A stretch of 64,000 bases of DNA from NCBI RefSeq assembly GCF_036059255.1, contig NZ_CP107947.1:4650001-4714000 (forward strand), in the 5' to 3' direction. The DNA is from Micromonospora sp. NBC_00389 (GTDB taxonomy: Bacteria > Actinomycetota > Actinomycetes > Mycobacteriales > Micromonosporaceae). The notes beneath the pieces were generated by a model. That model was given only the letters and a program-made list of their open reading frames with translations, was not told the DNA's origin and did no database searches. Every line of letters begins with the position of its first letter. Within the stretch, counting starts at the first letter, position 1. Shown piece after piece: positions 26,401-34,960 of this stretch. A program made the position numbers and the translations under genes.

Positions 26401-28356
26401 CGCGGGGTCGGGGATGCGATAAGCCTTCTTGAGCAGCTTCGTCTCCGACAGCGTCTCGGTCTCGTCCGCGGCGACGTCGTCCACCAGCGGGTCGAGGATC
26501 TGGTCGTGGTCCACGAAGAAGGCCAGGTCGAACAGTCGCGGCGGCGGGTCGAGGGGCAGCCCCAGCTCCTGCAGCAGCGCCAGGGCCTGGCGGCGGATGT
26601 TCTCCATGAGGGCCGGGCCGTAGAACCTGCCAGGGGTGAAGGCGTAGAAGTTCCAGATCGTCTCTTTCCCGGTCGCGTGCCGGCGATAGAACTCGATCGA
26701 GGCCGCGTTCAGGCCCAGGGCGCGCAGGAAGTCCTGATCCGGGTCGGCGGTTGCGCCGATTCGGGAAGCGCTCGCGGCTAGCTGCCGCCAGGTCTCCTGC
26801 AAGCGGCGGATCACCCCGAGCATCCCGTTCAGGAATCCAGGCTGGCGGCCCAACTCGCGCTCGGACCACTGCCAGGCGGAAAAATCGGAGCTCAGGAGCA
26901 CCCCGTAGGGCTGGCGACCCACCCGCACCGCCGGCAGCGGGCCGCGCCCGGTGACGTAGCCGGTGAAGAAGTCCCGTACGCGGGCGATGAGGCCCAGGTC
27001 CAAGTCCAGCATCTCCTCTAGGTAATAGCCAAGCGTGGCGGGGAAGAGGGCGGTGTTGAACCGCCGGGCCTCGCGCAGGTCGCGCCCCCCGGCGCCGTCC
27101 AGCCGCTGCAAGGGGGCGTAGCCGATGCCGAGCGCCTCGGCCAGCCGCTGGGCGTCCGTCTTCTCGTGTGGCTGACCGGTCGGCTCGAAAGCGGGCGGGC
27201 CGACCTCGAGGGCGAAGCTCTCGGCCGGGTCGGGGCCCGCGCTCGAAAAGCCGGAACCGTTCCCGTCGGCGTTGTTGGTGGGCGTCCCCTGCGGCAGCAG
27301 GCTCATTCCGTCGGCGGCGTAGTGGTGGTTGTCGAACAGCTCCTCCAGCAGGTCTTGGCCGGCGACCGCGTCGGACGACAGCCGTAGGCCGAGCACGAGC
27401 AGGCGGTCCAACCCGCGCTCTGCGGCGGTCGCATCAAGCGGGATTCGCAGGCCCATGCCCTTCGCGACCGCCTGATCGAAATCGCCGACCCAGGCAAAGT
27501 CCGCGCCCGTCTGGAGCTCGCCGCCCGTCTGCCGATATTCGGCCTCCAACCGGAGCGGGTCGGGACCGAGGACGAGCGGGTCGGGCACCGGCGCGCCGGC
27601 CTGCCGGAAGACTCGCTCGCCCCCGATGTAACCCATCACCACGAATCGGTCGGGCATGACGGTTGAGCACGGCGCCCGGCTCCAGCTCTCCGACTTGAGG
27701 CTCTGCGGGTCGACGGCCGGGAAGCTCAGGTCGTCGGCCGAGGATACGTCCAGCGTGGCGGGACGGGTCTGGGCCGCGATCCAGGCCGCCCGACGGCTGT
27801 CCGACGAGCGGGCCAGCTTCGCCCATGCTCCCTGCTCGAGCGCCTGCCGGGTAGGTTGGTCCGTCTCACGCGAGGCCGTCCACATCTCGCGCCAGAAGGC
27901 ATGGCCGTCGCTCACCTCCGCGGCGGTCAGCTCCTTCTCGTGGGTGTGCACCGCGATGTCGTCGGGGAAGATGCGCACCCACAGTTCCCTGCCCGCCGCG
28001 CCCGGCATGAAGCGCGCCTCGACCCGCACCGGCAGGAGCAGGAACGGCAGGTCGTCGGGGAGCTGCTCGACCAGGTCCCAGGGGGACTCGGGGATCGACT
28101 GCCAGAGGCGATGGAATTCCTCCTTCGCCGCTGCGGCGGCCCGCTCGCCGTCAGCCCGGGCGGCTTGCAGCCGCTCGAGCTCGGCCTGAATGGCTCGCGC
28201 CTCCTGCTCGCCGGCTTGGCCCCGACGCAGGACGTGCTCGAGCCGGTTCTGCCCGCCGCGCAGCCGTCGGCGCAGTTCGGCCAGGTTCTCTTCGGCGCTG
28301 GCCAGCGCCTGCCGGGCGGCCGCGGCGCCCTGTCGAAGCTCGCCGAGATCAGTCAT
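23422..28356 (-). CDS. Island gene 4: giant protein with N-terminal coiled coil (1644 aa)
   Basis: Start at the ATG that overlaps the preceding stop (ATGA, 28353-28356). Residues 1-85 are Ala/Leu/Glu/Arg-rich with heptad spacing (ASAEENLAELRRRLRGGQ; IQAELERLQAARADGER), a likely coiled coil. Then come LPFLLLPVRVEARFM and LWVRIFPDDIAVHTHEKEL (about 105-150), a second block GPLPAVRVGRQPYGVLLSS near residue 470, and long alpha/beta stretches to the C-terminus. No signal peptide, clear transmembrane segment, ATPase or nuclease motif is visible. The family is not recognised. Such length without repeats suggests a structural or scaffold role; this is inference only. Confidence 0.75.
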   Translation of the reverse strand: MTDLGELRQGAAAARQALASAEENLAELRRRLRGGQNRLEHVLRRGQAGEQEARAIQAELERLQAARADGERAAAAAKEEFHRLWQSIPESPWDLVEQLPDDLPFLLLPVRVEARFMPGAAGRELWVRIFPDDIAVHTHEKELTAAEVSDGHAFWREMWTASRETDQPTRQALEQGAWAKLARSSDSRRAAWIAAQTRPATLDVSSADDLSFPAVDPQSLKSESWSRAPCSTVMPDRFVVMGYIGGERVFRQAGAPVPDPLVLGPDPLRLEAEYRQTGGELQTGADFAWVGDFDQAVAKGMGLRIPLDATAAERGLDRLLVLGLRLSSDAVAGQDLLEELFDNHHYAADGMSLLPQGTPTNNADGNGSGFSSAGPDPAESFALEVGPPAFEPTGQPHEKTDAQRLAEALGIGYAPLQRLDGAGGRDLREARRFNTALFPATLGYYLEEMLDLDLGLIARVRDFFTGYVTGRGPLPAVRVGRQPYGVLLSSDFSAWQWSERELGRQPGFLNGMLGVIRRLQETWRQLAASASRIGATADPDQDFLRALGLNAASIEFYRRHATGKETIWNFYAFTPGRFYGPALMENIRRQALALLQELGLPLDPPPRLFDLAFFVDHDQILDPLVDDVAADETETLSETKLLKKAYRIPDPANPDGFTESSYLGWLAHSAYDDLKQQRLRHLSGEDQPVPRPLLYRLLRSALLLSVHDAATRLYARFDVLPLTARREVEIANVTQDRTVTRWELLDAEVGHVLPALSQANLPVGAWLLTPDGHGQPEALTIEAVRAALADLVDLPTARLERILVEHLDLCSYRLDAWQMGFFARRLELQRFVSGNEGPGDGEAPPDSLRRTGLYLGAFGWLEDLRPGPSQQKADTTGIPVTLYDPTSDGDLFEQPDNGGFIHAPSLNHAVAAAVLRGAYLTHFDPARPETMAVNLSSDRVRTALSFIEGVRNGQELGALLGYQFERGLHDRYEDPSLNQYLPLFRAQYPLLADKITPDESGSPIETKESRNVLDGYALVEAAFLRAAPVAYPFGVEGLPADPASPHAVAVQAEVARLADSLDAIADLLLAEGVFQVTEGNFERAAASIKTLAEGGLPPEPEIARTPRSGLAITQRVALHLPGETGPGSWPGAPTERARVEPGLNRWLGEHLPAPDRIVVKVSWEGHPPHEQSLAGLGLQPIDLVLLAGDEILSQETELEKRLASAIRVDQHDDDLQVTFEFMAEPADPASANLFQLLPLLRRLRNLVTTARPLSALDFRLPSEANTNPAENLNPQGYDLDELDGRLQTAIGRFDTALADLAAAIPVDGNGDPVVGAIVADTVRGFILALARFGLPDAVPLSAAGDSDRARQTLGDQGLRLLKIGHARLVLATAARTSAADASRPASERLADCRQAAQELFGPSFNLVPRFSLSALSEVQAAAAFRDAPPDQGLTRFHHENPLLVDEWLQGVARARQSMGDLEQVLILSELFATPGGILKPLQLPFRAGDHWVAVEFPPVRPEQIGQPGVFYPQGEFVSLVQCLPASGFDPAAQQSGLLVDEWSEVIPGKVETTGIAVHYNQPSSEPPQVLLLAVTPQITGQWTWGKLEGILNDTLERVRQRAVEPDQLGSTALGHLLPAVLSAVTTRRFATISTDLIHQTAIRE

Positions 28357-31300
28357 ACCAGCATCCGCTCCGCGTGCACGGCCACCATCACCGGCACCTG
28401 GTAGAGGATGTACGCCATGTCGGCCGCGTTGACGCCCCACCGGATGGCGTCGTCGGGGACGGTCGTGATGTTGGTGGTCGGGACGGTGGTCAGATCGATG
28501 AGGCCGATCTGCGCGGGGTCACCCAGGTGGTTCCAGGACAGGTCCGTCCATCGGGTCGGGGCAGGCGGCGTCGTGTCGTGGATATCGAGCCCGAAGCGCG
28601 GCTCGCCGGGCCGCTCCTGGATCACGAAGAACCAGCCGGGGTCGCCGCCTTCCGGCTCGATCGACCCCTTGGCCTGCGAGGCCGTTAGGTCGAACCCGAT
28701 GAAGCGCAGGTCGGGCAGGACCTCGGCCTTGAAGATCGGCTCCAGGAGGTTCACATCGGGGTCGCTCTCGTCCAACACCCGGATCATCCGCCGGGGCAGG
28801 ACGGGATCGTCGGGGTCTTCGACCCACTTCGCCTTCTGGGCGTAAAGGATGGCGCTCGGATAGCGCTTGAGCAGGTCGCCGCGGATCACCAGCACCAAGC
28901 GCGACTCGCCCGGCTCGCTCCCGGTGGGCAGCGGCTTGTTCTCGTGCGTTCCCAGGTCGGTGGATGGTCCCCACTCGTGCAGTGGCTTGAAGTCGCGCAA
29001 CTGCCGGGCGCGGGTCGCGGGATCCACCCGCCTGTCGCGGCTGGCCCTTTCGGCCGGCTCCCAGAACAGCAGGAAGCTGCTCGGGCGCAGGTCGGTCGGA
29101 TACTCGCGCCACAGCAGCTCGCGGGCGAACTCGTGGTTCAAGCCAACGACGTACGCCTCGATGAAGCGCGGGTTGGTCTCCAGCAGCGTGATGGTGTTGT
29201 TGGGGATCAGGTGCAGGTTCGGGATGAGCAGCTCGCTGGAGAGATCGCGCAGCGGCCGGTACATCGGCTCGTTGAGCACCGGGTGAGCCATGACCGGCAC
29301 GAGGGTGCCGGTCGGCTTGAGATACGTGAAGGTCGGCGGGATGGCAATCAGGCTCAAGGCCCGGCGCGGGATCGCCGTGACCGGATTGAGGGCCTGCTCC
29401 ACGACGGCCGCCGCGCGGTCGAAGTCGAGCGGCGGGCCGATGGTCTTGACCGGCAGCGGGCTCTCGAATCGCGCGTTCACGTCGACCAGCGCCTGGCGGA
29501 AGCGAGCGGCTTCGGGGCTGTCGGACGAGCCGCTGCGGCCGATGCCCGGAGGCAACCGGTTGCCCGGTTCGGTGAGCACGAACCCGGGCCGGGGTGGGAT
29601 CGTCTGCACGGCCGCGACCGTGCGGTTCTGGTTGCCGAGGCGCGTGGCGGCTTCCAGGCGGCCGCGCACATACTCGATCACGCCGAGCGCTGCGAGTCCC
29701 AGCAGGGTTACCGGCAGCCCGAGCCCGAGGGTGACGACAGAGAACAGGAGCAGCAGCACAGCCGCCGTCACCATCGCCGCGCGCAGCGGTTTCCACAGCA
29801 ACACCGCGCGAAGCCAGCCGGGCAGCGGGAACGGCAGCAGGGATCGGGCTACGCCCTCGAGCAGGATCTCCTTCTCCGGCGCCCGCTTGGGCGGGGCCGC
29901 GGTGATTCCGCCGGGGGTGTTCATGCGCGAAAGCATGGCGCCCGGCCTGCCACGCTGCCGGGGAAAGGCCTTGCGCATCAGTGCGCCGCGCGGCCGCGTC
30001 ATCCGGCGAAAGGCAGGGTCGAGGGAGGCGGCCGGCAGGCGGCTCTCTTCCACCTGATGGGCGACGGTCGTCGGGCTTCCCAGAACCCGGCGGTGGACCT
30101 GGGCGGTCACCGCCAGCTTCTGGTCCCGACCAAGGGGCTTCAAGAAGCGTTCGAGTACGCTGGCGCCCGCCGTTATCGAGACCTGGAACTGGCGGATCTT
30201 CTGGTTGGCGGCCAGCACGTCGCCGAGCTGCTGCCAGGCCTTCTGCATGTAGTCTTCCTGGTTGGCCTGGATCACCTGGGTGCCGAGGCCGGCCGGAACG
30301 CGCAGGCGCGGATCCCGGTTGAGTTCGTTGGCCCAGCCGGGGTCATCGACGTGCAGGTGGCTCTGCAGGGCGTGCCAGCGCCCGTACAGCGGCGGGCTGA
30401 TGACCGGGTCGGGGTGCTCTCCGCCATCGGCCGGGGGCTGGAGCGCGTCTTCCTGCAGGTTCACCCTGGCGGCCAACTCAGCCAGGAAAGCGGGGTGGGG
30501 TGCAGGCGGCCACTCGGTCGGGCGGGTTCGGGCCTGCGGGCTCTTCAGCGCGCCTTCAAGCCCCATGACGGCCGAATCGCCCGGCGCGTCTCGCATGCCG
30601 GGCACGCCGAAGCCCGGGGCCTGCATATCCATATCCCGGATGCCCACCCGCTCGTCCACGCGGCGCGGCTCGAGCAGGTTGACGAGGTACTCGAAGTCGC
30701 CGCGCCTGGCGGTGCGGAAGAACCAGCGGTAGTAGACCGGATACTCGGTCTGCCCGTTCCCCCATGAAGGGGCAAGGGCATCCTGCCCGACGGTGGGCAG
30801 CGCCAAGCCGGCCAGCCGCCCGATCTCGAAGGCCGGGATCACGAAGGCGTGGTAGGCCGTATCCTCCTTGAGCTTGCGCGGGCAGACCATCCGCGACAGG
30901 GCGGAATCGGGGTTGGTGTGCACCAGGCTCTTGAGAGCGACGACGGTCTGCTGCGGGGTGTTGGCCCCCGCATTGGTGATGTCGCGGGAGACGTGGACGT
31001 GCGCCCATGCCCAGGCCTGGTCCGCCGGAGGGAACACCGCGTTCGGGTCGCCGGTTAGTGTGATGCCCGCCAGCGGCGCGCCTGGCGGCCGACCTTCGGT
31101 GAATTCGGTCTCATCCAAGGCGAGCAGGAAGATCCACGGGCGCAGCTTGCTCTGGCCGTTGTCGGTCACCGGGCCACCGGCCGCGTCGACTCGCACTGCA
31201 CTGGCCGGGGTGTACCGCCAGGGGAAGTCCTCGTCGTAGAAGTCGATGGCGGCCAGGTAGTTCGGCTCGTAATCGGTGACCCAGTTGCGCGGCTCTGTCC

Positions 31301-31520
31301 GGACCACTGCCTGTGGGTGGATTCCGATCACGTCGCCGGGGCCGAGAAGGAGAACGTCGTTGGTGGCGAAATCGGCCTGGTTGTTGACGTTGAGGGAGAT
31401 GCGCACCTCGGCGCGTTCGGCGGGCCCGCCAGGACCCAGCGTATCGGGCTGTCGAATCTGCGCGGCGATTCCCTGGCGCAGCCAGGGTAGGAACGTGTAG
31501 GCGGCGATCGGGTCGCTCAT
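28353..31520 (-). CDS. Island gene 3: large protein with one central membrane segment (1055 aa)
   Basis: Coupled by ATGA overlap to the genes on both sides. The N-terminal half opens with AAYTFLPWLRQGIAAQI and is soluble. A long hydrophobic stretch lies near residues 575-618 (AAMVTAAVLLLLFSVVTLGL, then LPVTLLGLAALGVIEYV), preceded by basic residues, enough for one or two transmembrane helices. The C-terminal half has IPNLHLIPNNTITLLETNPR and EAYVVGLNHEFARELLWREY, then FVIQERPGEPRFGLDIH near the end. The family is not recognised. It is the only island product with an obvious membrane segment, so it may be the membrane attachment point of a complex if the products assemble; this is inference. 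Confidence 0.75.
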   Translation of the reverse strand: MSDPIAAYTFLPWLRQGIAAQIRQPDTLGPGGPAERAEVRISLNVNNQADFATNDVLLLGPGDVIGIHPQAVVRTEPRNWVTDYEPNYLAAIDFYDEDFPWRYTPASAVRVDAAGGPVTDNGQSKLRPWIFLLALDETEFTEGRPPGAPLAGITLTGDPNAVFPPADQAWAWAHVHVSRDITNAGANTPQQTVVALKSLVHTNPDSALSRMVCPRKLKEDTAYHAFVIPAFEIGRLAGLALPTVGQDALAPSWGNGQTEYPVYYRWFFRTARRGDFEYLVNLLEPRRVDERVGIRDMDMQAPGFGVPGMRDAPGDSAVMGLEGALKSPQARTRPTEWPPAPHPAFLAELAARVNLQEDALQPPADGGEHPDPVISPPLYGRWHALQSHLHVDDPGWANELNRDPRLRVPAGLGTQVIQANQEDYMQKAWQQLGDVLAANQKIRQFQVSITAGASVLERFLKPLGRDQKLAVTAQVHRRVLGSPTTVAHQVEESRLPAASLDPAFRRMTRPRGALMRKAFPRQRGRPGAMLSRMNTPGGITAAPPKRAPEKEILLEGVARSLLPFPLPGWLRAVLLWKPLRAAMVTAAVLLLLFSVVTLGLGLPVTLLGLAALGVIEYVRGRLEAATRLGNQNRTVAAVQTIPPRPGFVLTEPGNRLPPGIGRSGSSDSPEAARFRQALVDVNARFESPLPVKTIGPPLDFDRAAAVVEQALNPVTAIPRRALSLIAIPPTFTYLKPTGTLVPVMAHPVLNEPMYRPLRDLSSELLIPNLHLIPNNTITLLETNPRFIEAYVVGLNHEFARELLWREYPTDLRPSSFLLFWEPAERASRDRRVDPATRARQLRDFKPLHEWGPSTDLGTHENKPLPTGSEPGESRLVLVIRGDLLKRYPSAILYAQKAKWVEDPDDPVLPRRMIRVLDESDPDVNLLEPIFKAEVLPDLRFIGFDLTASQAKGSIEPEGGDPGWFFVIQERPGEPRFGLDIHDTTPPAPTRWTDLSWNHLGDPAQIGLIDLTTVPTTNITTVPDDAIRWGVNAADMAYILYQVPVMVAVHAERMLV

Positions 31521-34500
31521 GACCGGTTCACCTCGAAGGCGGGGACGACCAGGATCTCGTTGGCCAGGCCCGGCTGCTGGCGCAGCATCTGCTCCAGCAG
31601 GGCATTCGCCGCGGCCTCGGAAGCGTGGAAAGCTGCGGTGGGCACCGGGCTCAGGTCACGCGCGAAGACCACCGCGAACTCTTCCTGCCGGAGATTGACT
31701 TCGCCGGGGGCGTCGGCGGGCTTGGCCTTCCTGGCATGCGAGAGGGGCGACCTGGCCACGGCGCCACCCACCGACCAGGCCTCGAATGACAGCGGTTCGA
31801 CCTGGAACAGGTCGAACCACGGCGCCAGGGCGCGCTGGTCGTCCTTGTAGAACAGCTCGTACTCCACCAGTCGGAGCGCCGCGTAGTCCGATTTCAGTTC
31901 CTCAGAGGCCTGGATGCGGACCCCGGCGTCGTATTTCTCGAACGACTTGCCGGTCAGCTTCTGGGTATCCGAACGCTCGAAGAACTGAGCCGGGGCAAAG
32001 TCTTCTCTGGCCGCCGCCGTCCCCAGCGACGCCGCGTCGCCCGCCGGTCCGACGGTCACTTCCTGGATGCGGAAGCGGGTGGCGTCGGCTGGCGTCTGTG
32101 CCCCGAACTTCTGGACCTCGACGTTGAGGGGGACGACCTTCTGCGAGATCGTCAGCACGCCGGCTGGCGAGACCACCGGGGGGCCGCCCGGATCGATCTG
32201 CTTGAGGGTCACCATCAGGTTCTTGTCGGGCGCCAGCGACGCCTGCCAGTTGCCCGGGTCGGACAGGGCGGCCCGCAGCAGTGGCAATACGGCGATGGCG
32301 TCGAGCCGCGTGTCGCGCTGTTCGCCCCAGGTGCGGTCGAAGCGCACCGTGATGGAGAGGAACCAACAGATCTTCAGGGTCGCCTTGCCGTGGGCGTGCC
32401 AAGGGGTGGGCCCTTCCAGGGTGAACGCGAGCGAGATGGAGGCGATGGTGGAGGAGCCCGCCCGCAGCGCCAGCATGGCGCCGATGTCGGCGATGAAGTA
32501 GAAGGGGTTGAACTGGAACAGGACGTCGAACGACAGGAAGCCGTAGATGCTGAACGAGCCAGCCGCGGCGTACAACTCCAGCCGGGCACCGAACTGGACG
32601 GTGTTCGAGGTCAGGGCGAAATACGTCTCCAGGGTGAGGCGCGGGTTGTCGGCGTCAAGCAGCTGCAGGGTGATGCGCCGAATCTGGGGCAGGTCGAGGG
32701 GCGGGGGCTGATAGAGCGGGTGGAAGCCGCCCACCGTGAGCAGGAAGTTGGCGTCCCCGAACCACTTCAGGCGCACCGCCATGTCGCCGGACAGGGGGAA
32801 GGTCAGCAGGCGTGAATCGAAGATCGACGCGTCGAAGGCGAGTGTCCCGGCCTCGAAGTCGATCACGCCCAGGAAGTTGACCTGCAGCTGGAGGATGCGG
32901 GCCTTCTCGTCGGGGAGGACCATGCGCACGATGCCGAGGATCAGCAAACGGACCGGGTTGGGCAGCTCGACGATCAGCCCCAGGTCGATCGTGATCAGGG
33001 TGGGCGTGCCCCACTCGATGCGCGCCATCGGGCCGAGGACGAACCGGCCGGGCGTGGGGGGGAAGACCTGCCGCATGTCCGACAGGATGCGGTTGGCGTT
33101 GGCGACCACGTCCTCGGGGAACAGGATCGAGTCGAGGGTGCCGTCCCGCAACCCGCTGCGGAGGCGCTCGACCATTACTGAGCGGTTGAACCCCAGCAGC
33201 CCGCCCACTCCCGTCAGCGTGAACCCGAAGCCGAGCTGGACGGGTGGGAACTCGGCCGTGATGATGACAATGAGCGAGAAGCCGGGCTGGCCGCCAGGCA
33301 GGATGGTGTTCAGCAGGCCGACTGCCTTGAGCGCCAGGGTGCCCTGGAATTCCAGCTCGAGCAGCCCGGAGTACTCGCCCTTCTCGACGTCGAACCGGAG
33401 GAAGCCGCCGCCGGTGAACCCGCCGCCGCTGATCGCCAGCCCCACTCCGTCGGGCGATTGGAGGCCGACCCCCACGTCAAATGGGCCGGCGTTACCGTCC
33501 TCAAAGAGCAGTTCCAACTGGATGCCGATGCCCTGGACGGTGGCAGTCAGCGGCCCGAGCTGGCCGGTCAGGTTGGCGCCGAGCCGGGTCCGCAGGCGCG
33601 GCCCGGCGTCGGGCGGAAGGTAGAGCCGGATCTGCACGGCTTCGACCAGGATCGGGCCGAGCTCCAGGTGAGAGGGAAGCTCGACCTCGAATCCGCCCCC
33701 GCCCTTGAAGCGGAGGCCGCGGGTGCTCGACCACTCCACGCCGAGCGGGATGTCCACCCGCTTCTCGCCGTCCCCCAGCAGGTCGCGTACGAAGCTGTCC
33801 CCTTCGCCGGCCGCCAGCACCAGCGCCAGGCCGCGTACGTCTGCTGCCATGATCAGCTCAAGCTGACCCGAGAGGTAGTTCGCCTGCAGGCCCGCCTCCG
33901 CGCCCGACACCTCGAGGCGGGTGGCGCCCGCCGAGCCCAGCAGGAGAACGCTGCTCGGAGGGTGGAAATCGAAGGAGAGGCCGAAGCCGGCGCGCGGAAG
34001 CTCCTGCCCCGGCATGAAGGGGTACTTGACGCTGATCCCGTCCGGGCGGACCAGGATGCCAAAGCGGGAGGCGATGTCGCTGCCGGCGCGGATCTTCAGG
34101 TCCAGGTCCTGGGCCAGCCGCAGGGTCAGCGGCAGCTCGGAGGGCACGTCCGGCTCGATCACCAGGCCCGGCAGGCTGGCCCCCGCGGCCGGAAGCTCCC
34201 GCATGACGAAGGCAAATTCCCGGCGGGTCCCGGCGATTGTGAGGTAGTAGAAGGGGAGCCGCAACACGACGTTCGTCCCATGGAGCGGGTCGTCGAAGAT
34301 GCCGCTGTACTCGCGGGTCAGCTCCTCCTCGGCATTGCGCAGAGCGGCCGGCAGGCGGAAGGCGACCAGCAACTCGGCCGAGTGCTCGAGGATGCGGATG
34401 TAGTTCAAGTCGGAGGCGCCCCAGCCGTAGACGCCCTTGATCAGCGAGAGCGGATCGGCGGCGATCTGCGGGATCCGGTCCCATCTGAAATGGGCCCGCA

Positions 34501-34960
34501 TGAAGGCCGAACGGCCCGAGCCCGAGGGGACGCTTTCAAGCTGGATCACGTCCATGGCCTGGAACAGGTTGTAAGCCGCAGGGAGGCTGGCGGCCAGGTA
34601 CTCCGTCCACAGCAACTCGAACAGTCGCTCGCCGATCTCGGCCAGGAACGTCGCGGCGTCGACCCCGGCCGGCGCGACCGAGAGGGACTGGATCGCGTCG
34701 TACACATCTTTGACCTGGCCCAACAGCGCCAGCACCTCCTCGGGGGAGGGCTCGTCGGCCAGGGCCTCCAGGGTCTGCAGGGCCGCTTCGACCCGCGCGC
34801 CCAGGGCGGTGTATTCGGGCGGCAGGGACGTGACCCCCCAGCCCAGCCGCAGCATGAACTGCTTGAAGGCGTCGGGGCCGGAGACCGCCTGCTGAAGCGG
34901 CCTGAGCGCCAGGGTCAGGTGGCGGGCGATCAGCTCGAGGGTGCTGGCGTTGCCGCTCAT
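31517..34960 (-). CDS. Island gene 2: beta-rich DUF6603-like protein (1147 aa)
   Basis: The start is the ATG overlapping the peptidase stop (ATGA, 34957-34960); an upstream in-frame start would overlap that gene by almost 300 bases. The first 230 residues are helical. From about 230 to 950 the sequence is a long series of alternating-hydrophobic strands (LRFKGGGGFEVELPSHLELG; LTATVQGIGIQLELLFEDG; VGLAISGGGFTGGGFLRFDV; FPPVQLGFGFTLTGVGGLLG), the composition I associate with DUF6603. The name is from memory and needs a profile search. A regular amphipathic beta series could form a beta-groove or barrel-like rod. No signal peptide is visible. Confidence 0.7.
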   Translation of the reverse strand: MSGNASTLELIARHLTLALRPLQQAVSGPDAFKQFMLRLGWGVTSLPPEYTALGARVEAALQTLEALADEPSPEEVLALLGQVKDVYDAIQSLSVAPAGVDAATFLAEIGERLFELLWTEYLAASLPAAYNLFQAMDVIQLESVPSGSGRSAFMRAHFRWDRIPQIAADPLSLIKGVYGWGASDLNYIRILEHSAELLVAFRLPAALRNAEEELTREYSGIFDDPLHGTNVVLRLPFYYLTIAGTRREFAFVMRELPAAGASLPGLVIEPDVPSELPLTLRLAQDLDLKIRAGSDIASRFGILVRPDGISVKYPFMPGQELPRAGFGLSFDFHPPSSVLLLGSAGATRLEVSGAEAGLQANYLSGQLELIMAADVRGLALVLAAGEGDSFVRDLLGDGEKRVDIPLGVEWSSTRGLRFKGGGGFEVELPSHLELGPILVEAVQIRLYLPPDAGPRLRTRLGANLTGQLGPLTATVQGIGIQLELLFEDGNAGPFDVGVGLQSPDGVGLAISGGGFTGGGFLRFDVEKGEYSGLLELEFQGTLALKAVGLLNTILPGGQPGFSLIVIITAEFPPVQLGFGFTLTGVGGLLGFNRSVMVERLRSGLRDGTLDSILFPEDVVANANRILSDMRQVFPPTPGRFVLGPMARIEWGTPTLITIDLGLIVELPNPVRLLILGIVRMVLPDEKARILQLQVNFLGVIDFEAGTLAFDASIFDSRLLTFPLSGDMAVRLKWFGDANFLLTVGGFHPLYQPPPLDLPQIRRITLQLLDADNPRLTLETYFALTSNTVQFGARLELYAAAGSFSIYGFLSFDVLFQFNPFYFIADIGAMLALRAGSSTIASISLAFTLEGPTPWHAHGKATLKICWFLSITVRFDRTWGEQRDTRLDAIAVLPLLRAALSDPGNWQASLAPDKNLMVTLKQIDPGGPPVVSPAGVLTISQKVVPLNVEVQKFGAQTPADATRFRIQEVTVGPAGDAASLGTAAAREDFAPAQFFERSDTQKLTGKSFEKYDAGVRIQASEELKSDYAALRLVEYELFYKDDQRALAPWFDLFQVEPLSFEAWSVGGAVARSPLSHARKAKPADAPGEVNLRQEEFAVVFARDLSPVPTAAFHASEAAANALLEQMLRQQPGLANEILVVPAFEVNRS

